From contig CAYOKT010000055.1 in assembly GCA_964404605.1 (NCBI GenBank), positions 1 through 19,169 on the forward strand: 19,169 bases of DNA, given 5' to 3'. The notes under the pieces were generated by a model that was given only the letters and a program-made list of their open reading frames with translations, made no database searches and was not told where the DNA came from. A program made the position numbers and the translations under genes. Source of the stretch: CAYOKT01 sp964404605. Its GTDB lineage: Bacteria; Electryoneota; Electryoneia; Electryoneales; Electryoneaceae. Below, in pieces: positions 15,074 to 19,169 of the stretch (positions are counted from its first letter, which is position 1; each line of letters starts with the position of its first letter).

Positions 15074-16369
15074 TCAAGGCTCTTCCGGCCAGGGCAATGG
15101 TCCCTGGTACCCCTCCTCCAGCGCCAGGTATCCCCGCCGCTCCATCCGCACCCGCCACGGCTCGTAACGGTCATGCAGGAACGCCGCGCGCTCGGCCTCG
15201 GTGAGTTTCTGGATGGGTGAGCCGCGGACGAGCATCGGGTTCATCCGCCGGCCGTCACGGAAGGTTTCATAGTGCAGGTGCGGCGCGGTGGCCAGCCCGG
15301 TCATGCCGACGTAGCCGATCACCTGCCCCTGCTTGACGCGCGCACCCCGGTGGATTCCCCTCGCAAACCGCTTCAGGTGGCCGTAACGGGTCTCGAAACC
15401 GGTGGCGTCATGCTTGATGTGCAGCCAGTTTCCGAGCCCCTTGTCGCCACGAACGGCCTTGGTCACGACCCCCGACCCCGCCGCGACCACCGGGGTGCCC
15501 ATGGGTGCGCCGAAGTCCACTCCATAGTGCTTTTTCCAGGTGCCGAAAATCGGATGCTTGCGCAATCCGAAGGTGCTGGTCACGCGGGCGGCGGAGAAAG
15601 GTGCGCGCAGGAGGTCGCGGCGGAAGGAGATCCCCTCGGCATCGAAGTACTCCCCTCCGAACTCATCGGTCGAGTCGGGCCGCCATACCGCGGTAAGTGT
15701 ATCGGAATTTTGGATATACTGCGCCGCCAGGATGTGGCCGTACCCGATCCGCTCCCCGTCGCGCCAGATCTCCTCGGCGATCAACCGGTACCGGTCGCCC
15801 TGCCGGGTTTCGGAGGAGAAATAGAGGACGAACTGGAACACCTCGATGTACTTCACCGCCAGCTCAGCCGTGCCGCCGGAGGCGATGAAGGACTCGTAGA
15901 AGCTGTTCTCGATCTCCCCCTCGAAGCGGCGCAGCAGGGTGTCCTCCGGCAGCGGCACCGCCCGGGCGATGAAGCCTCTCCCCTGCCGCTCCACCTGGAA
16001 GGCGCCGGGGGAGCGCGGCGGGGTCAGCCGCAGGCGGACAAGCCCGCTGTCAGCCGAGTACACGGCTGCGCGGGTGTGCACCGGGATGGATCGCAGGTCG
16101 GTGACCCCCGAGAGGGCCAGCGAGGCTTCCGCGGCCTGCTCATCGGGGATCGCATGACGCTTCAGCAGGCTGGCGAGGTTGTCCCCCCAGCGGAACTCAT
16201 CATAGGCCGGCTCGGGCAGCGCTTGCACAGGCGCTTGTGTAGAATCCACCGCGGGAGGAGAGGCGGGAGGCGCGGGACGGGTCGACAATCCCGCGAGCAG
16301 GAGGAAAAACGCGAGGATCGAGGCTCCCCCCGCGACCAGGGGCGGCCAGGTACGTTTCAGCCGACTCAT
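15074..16369 (-). CDS. M23 family metallopeptidase, membrane-anchored
   Basis: This 431-aa predicted peptidoglycan endopeptidase is similar in layout to MepM/Csd3-type proteins. An N-terminal membrane anchor at about 11-28 is followed by a Pro-rich linker. A LysM/OapA-like segment (about 57-117, starting FRWGDNLASLLKRHAI) and a second domain lead into the C-terminal lysostaphin-like catalytic domain (about 255-385). The zinc site is complete: H281 and D285 in HYGVDFGAP, H331 in RYGHL, and H364/H366 in APHLHYE. The enzyme should act on cross-linking stem peptides in the periplasm. I chose the ATG at 16369; a TTG two codons upstream is also open. It is the last gene of a three-gene cluster, 43 bp after the MshEN-like gene, and is followed by a terminator. 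Confidence 0.93.
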   Translation of the reverse strand: MSRLKRTWPPLVAGGASILAFFLLLAGLSTRPAPPASPPAVDSTQAPVQALPEPAYDEFRWGDNLASLLKRHAIPDEQAAEASLALSGVTDLRSIPVHTRAAVYSADSGLVRLRLTPPRSPGAFQVERQGRGFIARAVPLPEDTLLRRFEGEIENSFYESFIASGGTAELAVKYIEVFQFVLYFSSETRQGDRYRLIAEEIWRDGERIGYGHILAAQYIQNSDTLTAVWRPDSTDEFGGEYFDAEGISFRRDLLRAPFSAARVTSTFGLRKHPIFGTWKKHYGVDFGAPMGTPVVAAGSGVVTKAVRGDKGLGNWLHIKHDATGFETRYGHLKRFARGIHRGARVKQGQVIGYVGMTGLATAPHLHYETFRDGRRMNPMLVRGSPIQKLTEAERAAFLHDRYEPWRVRMERRGYLALEEGYQGPLPWPEEP

Positions 16370-16412
16370 TCGCAAGCCGTCCGCATGGTTCGGACCCCGA
16401 CAGGCTGTGGTC

Positions 16413-16775
16413 TCAGCCCATCAACTGTTCACGGATGACTTCATCGCGCTGCTCTTCGGTGAGGTACCCGAGATCGATGAGGATGTCGCCGAGAACCCCC
16501 TTGGAGGTGGTCTGGTAGCGAACTGCATCCGCAAGTTGTGCTTCGTTGATCAGGCCCATTTCCACGGCGCATTCCCCGAACTTCCTGCCCGCGCCCTTCT
16601 CGCTCTTCTGGAAGGTGAGAACCTCCTCGACCTGCGATTCCGTGAGCAGGCGCTCATGCACCATGATCTGGCCCAGCCTGGCGCGCCCCATCTTCTGCAG
16701 GGTCAGCGCCTCCTCGAGTTGTTCTTCCGTGACAAGTTCCATCTCGACAACGAGCTCACCGAATTTCGCCGGCAT
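16413..16775 (-). CDS. Stand-alone protein of four MshEN-type (GspE N-terminal-like) motifs
   Basis: This 120-aa protein consists almost entirely of four tandem 24-residue motifs at 4-27, 33-56, 65-88 and 94-117. Each follows the MshEN pattern (K/R)-(L/F)-G-x5-x2-G-L-(I/L)-x4-L-x3-L-x2-Q. The third-position Gly and final Gln are invariant in all four, and motif 2 keeps Arg at position 1. MshEN domains form the N-terminal part of type II secretion and type IV pilus ATPases such as MshE and bind c-di-GMP with two such motifs. Here no ATPase domain is present, so the protein is a free-standing double MshEN-like module, presumably cytoplasmic. The position-10 Gly is replaced in motifs 1 (Glu) and 2 (Arg), so ligand binding is uncertain. 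GAGG lies upstream of the ATG. It sits between SPOR and M23 genes. Confidence 0.82.
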   Translation of the reverse strand: MPAKFGELVVEMELVTEEQLEEALTLQKMGRARLGQIMVHERLLTESQVEEVLTFQKSEKGAGRKFGECAVEMGLINEAQLADAVRYQTTSKGVLGDILIDLGYLTEEQRDEVIREQLMG

Positions 16776-16877
16776 GACACCCTCACATCAGTTGTTCAAG
16801 TGTTGAAGAATCAGCTCTTTCGCCACCTCCGGGCACCTCGAGGATCGACCCCGGGGAGCGGCGGCTTGCCTGTGTCC

Positions 16878-17504
16878 TTATCTCCGTCCCCGCACGCCGT
16901 CGGGGCGGAGCGGAGCGTAAACCCGGGAGGGAACGACCCACGCGCTCCGAAAGCCCGCTTCCCGCGCCCTTCGGGCGGCCTGGTCCGCCTCGCTGCGGGA
17001 AAGGTAGTTGCCCGCCCGCACCTTGTAGTTGGGACTGTGGAAGATGACATAGACGCTGTCGAACAGGGCTTCCGCGCGCTTCCTGATCGCGACGGCGGAC
17101 TCTTCGTCCAGCACGTTGGCGAGTTGGATACGGAAACCCTGGACCTCGCGGCTGACCGCGGCCGCGCCGCCTGTCGCCGGGGAGGCGGATCGCGCTCCGG
17201 CCGGTTGCGGGGAGGCCATCCGGATTCCGCCGGGCAGAACCCGCTGCCGGGGCCGGGGGTCCCAGGCAGGAGTCCAGTCATCCCCCCCGACCGAGTAGAC
17301 ATCGACGAACGCCGCTTCCGCCGGGACGGGGGGTGTTCTCCGGCGGGCTCGAGGACGTTCCGCCCGCTCCGGGACCGTCTCACGGGCAGGTCCGGCGCAC
17401 CCGGCGGTCCAGAGCCCCGCGAGGAGGAAAGCCGCGATAAACGCCGCCGCCCCGGGCGATCCAAACCGGTTGTTCCCACCCCGTACCCTCACACCCCTCT
17501 CCAT
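16878..17504 (-). CDS. SPOR domain-containing lipoprotein
   Basis: This 208-aa protein has a basic N-terminus, a hydrophobic segment and a lipobox-like TAGC with the predicted lipidated Cys36. A long disordered, Pro/Arg/Ala-rich linker (about 37-118) follows. The C-terminus is a SPOR domain (about 123-194; FRIQLANVLDEESAVAIRKRAE, then YKVRAGNYLSRSEADQAARRA and SAWVVPSRV). SPOR domains bind peptidoglycan lacking stem peptides, typically at division septa. The protein is probably an outer-membrane lipoprotein reaching into the periplasm. The ATG at 17504 is chosen; in-frame TTG (17510) and GTG (17492) alternatives exist. It is the first gene of the minus-strand cluster, 102 bp ahead of the MshEN-like gene. 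Confidence 0.85.
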   Translation of the reverse strand: MERGVRVRGGNNRFGSPGAAAFIAAFLLAGLWTAGCAGPARETVPERAERPRARRRTPPVPAEAAFVDVYSVGGDDWTPAWDPRPRQRVLPGGIRMASPQPAGARSASPATGGAAAVSREVQGFRIQLANVLDEESAVAIRKRAEALFDSVYVIFHSPNYKVRAGNYLSRSEADQAARRAREAGFRSAWVVPSRVYAPLRPDGVRGRR

Positions 17505-17510
17505 TCTCAA

Positions 17511-17540
17511 ATCCTGTCATCGGAGCTGACAGGGCCACCC
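17511..17540. repeat. 30-bp inverted repeat, right arm
   Basis: Reverse-complement partner of 14940-14969 (27 of 30 identical, 20-bp perfect core at 17517-17536). It lies immediately upstream of the SPOR lipoprotein start codon, so it falls in that operon's leader or promoter. Confidence 0.7.
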
Positions 17541-17547
17541 GGCAATT

Positions 17548-17633
17548 CCCGGGATGCATCCCGCCTTCGCCTTCAGCTACCCGCCTTCGCCTTTGGCTAT
17601 GGCGTGGCAAGCGGCGTGGCAGGCGCTCCCGGG
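17548..17633. repeat. Palindromic intergenic repeat element, copy B, with 20-bp tandem duplication
   Basis: The element is bounded by CCCGGG at 17548-17553 and 17628-17633. It contains a 14-bp perfect palindrome (17550-17563, CGGGATGCATCCCG) and a 20-bp unit repeated in tandem (17560-17579 and 17580-17599, 17 of 20 identical). Bases 17580-17607 match 65-92 at 27 of 28 positions. It is therefore a relative of the element at the left edge of the window. Confidence 0.6.
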
Positions 17634-17904
17634 TTGCACGACTTAGAGGGCTACCTCCCTCACCCCTGAATGCGGGGAATCGTATCCTTCCCTTTTCGGG
17701 GTTCGACGGGCTGAATATACGGCGTTCCGGCGGCCTCCCGCCGTACTCCGGTTCACTCCTGAGCAGGCATCCGGGGTGCCGGCATGAGGGCGGTACCCGA
17801 ACGGCGGGATTCCAGCGGCGCCGATTCCTCCCGGAGGACGAGCCTCGCGGAGCAGTGGAGCACGGCCTGCATGAAAAGCCCGTTTCCGGTAAGTTTAGCG
17901 CGTG

Positions 17905-18939
17905 ATGGAACCGCGGACACGAGACAGAGGAGATTCCCCGGCGGCGCCCGAGGCTCCCGGGACCCGGTGGTTCGACCGCCGCCCCCTCGTCGCCCTCGCG
18001 CCGATGGAGGCGGTGACGAACCGGCCCTATCGTCTCATCGTGCGCCGACTTGCACCGGAAGTCATTCTTTACACGGAATTTACCAACGCCAGCGGGTTGA
18101 TCCGCGGGGGCGAACGTGTCTGGAAGATGGTCGAGTTCACCGACGAGGAGCGACCGATCATCGTTCAGCTCTACGACCACAACATCGATGCCCTCGGCGA
18201 AGCGACCCGCGAGGTGGTCCGTCGGCTTCGCCCGGACGGCGTGGACCTGAACATGGGATGTCCGGTGCGCAAGGTGGTCAGACGGGGCGCGGGGTGCGGG
18301 ATGATGGCCGACCCGGAGCACGCGGCGCGGTGCGTGGCGCGGATGGTCGAGGAGGCGGACGGGGTTCCGGTCACGATCAAGACCCGCCTCGGCATCGCCG
18401 ACAAGCGGGAGGTGATCGAACTCGCGCAGGGCTGCATCGCGGCCGGCGCGCGCCAGGTGACCATCCACGCGCGTCTGAAGGCGGATCGCCCCAGCGAACC
18501 GGCGGACTGGGAGGCGCTGGAAGCCGCCGCCCGCCGGCTCCCGGTGCCGGTGATCGGAAACGGCGACATCTGGACCGTGGAAGATGCTCTCCGCATGGCG
18601 GAACTGGAGGGGGTGGACGGGGTGATGGTCGCCCGCGCCGGCATCGGCGATCCCTGGCTGCTGCGGCGCATCTGGCAGGGCCTTGCCGGCAGGCCGGTGG
18701 ACCCGAAGCCCGACCGCGAGGAACGTGTCCGGGTGATGATCGACCACATGAGGATGAACGTCGAACGCGTCGGCGAACGAAGGGGCATACTCGAGATGCG
18801 CGGTTTCATCCGGAACTACATCAAGGGCTGCGCGGACACGAAAAAAACCTGGCTGAAAGTGATCGCGGTGGAGACCTTCGCGGAAACCGCCGCCGTTCTC
18901 GAGGAGTTCGCCCGCGGAGGGAACCGCTCCGTCCGCTGA
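17905..18939 (+). CDS. dus: tRNA-dihydrouridine synthase (Dus family)
   Basis: This 344-aa FMN- and NADPH-dependent enzyme reduces uridines to dihydrouridine in tRNA. The N-terminal TIM-barrel signature APMEAVTNRPYR lies at 32-43. The catalytic cysteine is C119 in NMGCPVRKVVRRGAGCGMM. Further barrel landmarks are VTIKTRLGI, VTIHAR, VIGNGDI (FMN phosphate binding) and VDGVMVARAGIGDPWL. A C-terminal helical domain of about 100 residues follows. The ATG at 17905 is chosen; the codon directly before it is GTG and could also initiate. The ribosome-binding site is weak. The last 16 or so codons and the stop lie inside the first copy of a 127-bp tandem repeat. Which Dus subfamily (A, B or C) is involved cannot be settled by eye. 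Confidence 0.93.
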   Translation: MEPRTRDRGDSPAAPEAPGTRWFDRRPLVALAPMEAVTNRPYRLIVRRLAPEVILYTEFTNASGLIRGGERVWKMVEFTDEERPIIVQLYDHNIDALGEATREVVRRLRPDGVDLNMGCPVRKVVRRGAGCGMMADPEHAARCVARMVEEADGVPVTIKTRLGIADKREVIELAQGCIAAGARQVTIHARLKADRPSEPADWEALEAAARRLPVPVIGNGDIWTVEDALRMAELEGVDGVMVARAGIGDPWLLRRIWQGLAGRPVDPKPDREERVRVMIDHMRMNVERVGERRGILEMRGFIRNYIKGCADTKKTWLKVIAVETFAETAAVLEEFARGGNRSVR

Positions 18940-19169
18940 CAGCACGGGGAACAGGGCGTTTCAGGCGCGCAGGAAGCACGAGACCCGGGACTGAAGTCCC
19001 GGGCCACCCCGCCGCGCCGCCGTTCTCGAGGAGTTCGCCCGCGGAGGGAACCGCTCCGTCCGCTGACAGCACGGGGAACAGGGCGTTTCAGGCGCGCAGG
19101 AAGCACGAGACCCGGGACTGAAGTCCCGGGCCACCCCGCCGCGCCGCCGTTCTCGAGGAGTTCGCCCGC
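18890..19169. repeat. Exact 127-bp tandem repeat (about 2.2 copies), running off the window
   Basis: The word CGTTCTCGAG starts at 18894, 19021 and 19148, a constant period of 127. Copies 1 and 2 are identical over the whole unit by direct reading. The unit includes the last codons and stop of the dus gene plus about 80 bp of intergenic DNA. It carries the palindrome CCCGGGACTGAAGTCCCGGG at 18984-19003, repeated at 19111-19130. The array continues to the last base of the window, so its length is unknown. An assembly artefact is possible. Confidence 0.9.
18984..19008. repeat. Short palindromic element after dus
   Basis: CCCGGGACT and AGTCCCGGG form a 9-bp inverted repeat around GA, followed by CCACC. 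The right half with its CCACC tail matches 98-110 exactly. It is the most compact form of the palindromic element seen in four intergenic regions here. No T-run follows, so it is a poor intrinsic terminator for dus. An identical second copy lies 127 bp downstream. Confidence 0.6.

Larger units (their letters stand above)
17505..17904. other. 400-bp divergent intergenic region rich in repeats and hairpins
   Basis: No coding sequence is supported between the SPOR gene and the dihydrouridine synthase gene. The left part (17511-17633) is repeat material described separately. The right part has a 7-bp stem TACGGCG/CGCCGTA (17718-17724 with 17739-17745). It competes with the alternative hairpin CGGCGG/CCGCCG (17728-17733 with 17738-17743). 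I found no convincing promoter for either flanking gene and no tRNA or known structured RNA. The dus leader could contain a small RNA, but nothing specific supports it. Confidence 0.6.

Noticed and set aside
14797..15204. 135-aa plus-strand open frame right of the gap
   Set aside because: It runs through palindromes and the terminator and overlaps the M23 gene; there is no ribosome-binding site or domain.
14940..17540. Composite transposon carrying the envelope genes
   Set aside because: There is no transposase, no target-site duplication, and the cargo has the same base composition and style as its surroundings. Only the inverted repeat itself is kept as a finding.
17690..17725. tRNA-like GGTTCGA word
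   Set aside because: No T-arm stem, acceptor stem or anticodon arm can be built around it.
17380..18945. 521-aa minus-strand open frame across dus and part of the SPOR gene
   Set aside because: It overlaps two well-supported genes and has no coherent domain.
18890..19169. CRISPR array
   Set aside because: The repeats are contiguous 127-bp units without unique spacers, one unit covers coding sequence, and no cas gene is present.

Overview
The window is a high-GC (clearly above 60% by eye), gene-dense stretch of bacterial chromosome. Gene content points to a Gram-negative (diderm) bacterium: an FtsB-type division protein next to enolase, two predicted lipoproteins (one with a SPOR domain), an anchored M23 peptidase and a SpoIID/LytB-type enzyme with no other sporulation gene. 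I cannot place the phylum. A poorly cultured, metagenome-derived lineage is plausible, because there is a 100-N scaffold gap and an exact 127-bp tandem repeat at the right edge, but that is inference. No phage, transposase, CRISPR, tRNA or rRNA was found.

Layout: (1) 163-4500, minus strand, a tight four-gene operon read from right to left: TrmH/SpoU RNA methyltransferase, CPBP membrane protease, SpoIID/LytB protein, PlsC-like acyltransferase. (2) 4501-4699, a divergent promoter region. (3) 4700-11873, plus strand, seven co-directional genes: DUF92 membrane protein, a variant M1-like lipoprotein peptidase, a zinc-ribbon/DUF2007 protein, enolase, FtsB, a SAM methyltransferase and UDP-glucose 6-dehydrogenase, closed by an intrinsic terminator at about 11898-11927. 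(4) 11972 to the gap, lutA-lutB-lutC with ATGA overlaps, for lactate oxidation; lutC runs into the gap. (5) 15074-17504, minus strand, a three-gene envelope cluster: SPOR lipoprotein, a 120-aa protein made of four MshEN-type 24-residue motifs, and an M23 endopeptidase. (6) 17905-18939, plus strand, a tRNA-dihydrouridine synthase whose 3' end is caught up in the 127-bp tandem duplication.

The non-coding space is not empty. The regions at 1-162, 14779-15073, 17505-17904 and 18940-19169 carry related GC-rich palindromic elements (cores CCCGGGAC and GTCCCGGGCCACC), a shared hairpin unit near the ends of two minus-strand operons, and a 30-bp inverted repeat that brackets the three-gene envelope cluster.

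The most interesting candidate is that envelope cluster. A stand-alone MshEN-like protein, a fold known from c-di-GMP-binding secretion ATPases, sits between a peptidoglycan-binding SPOR lipoprotein and a peptidoglycan hydrolase, which suggests a possible second-messenger input to cell-wall remodelling. This is a hypothesis from motif and context only.
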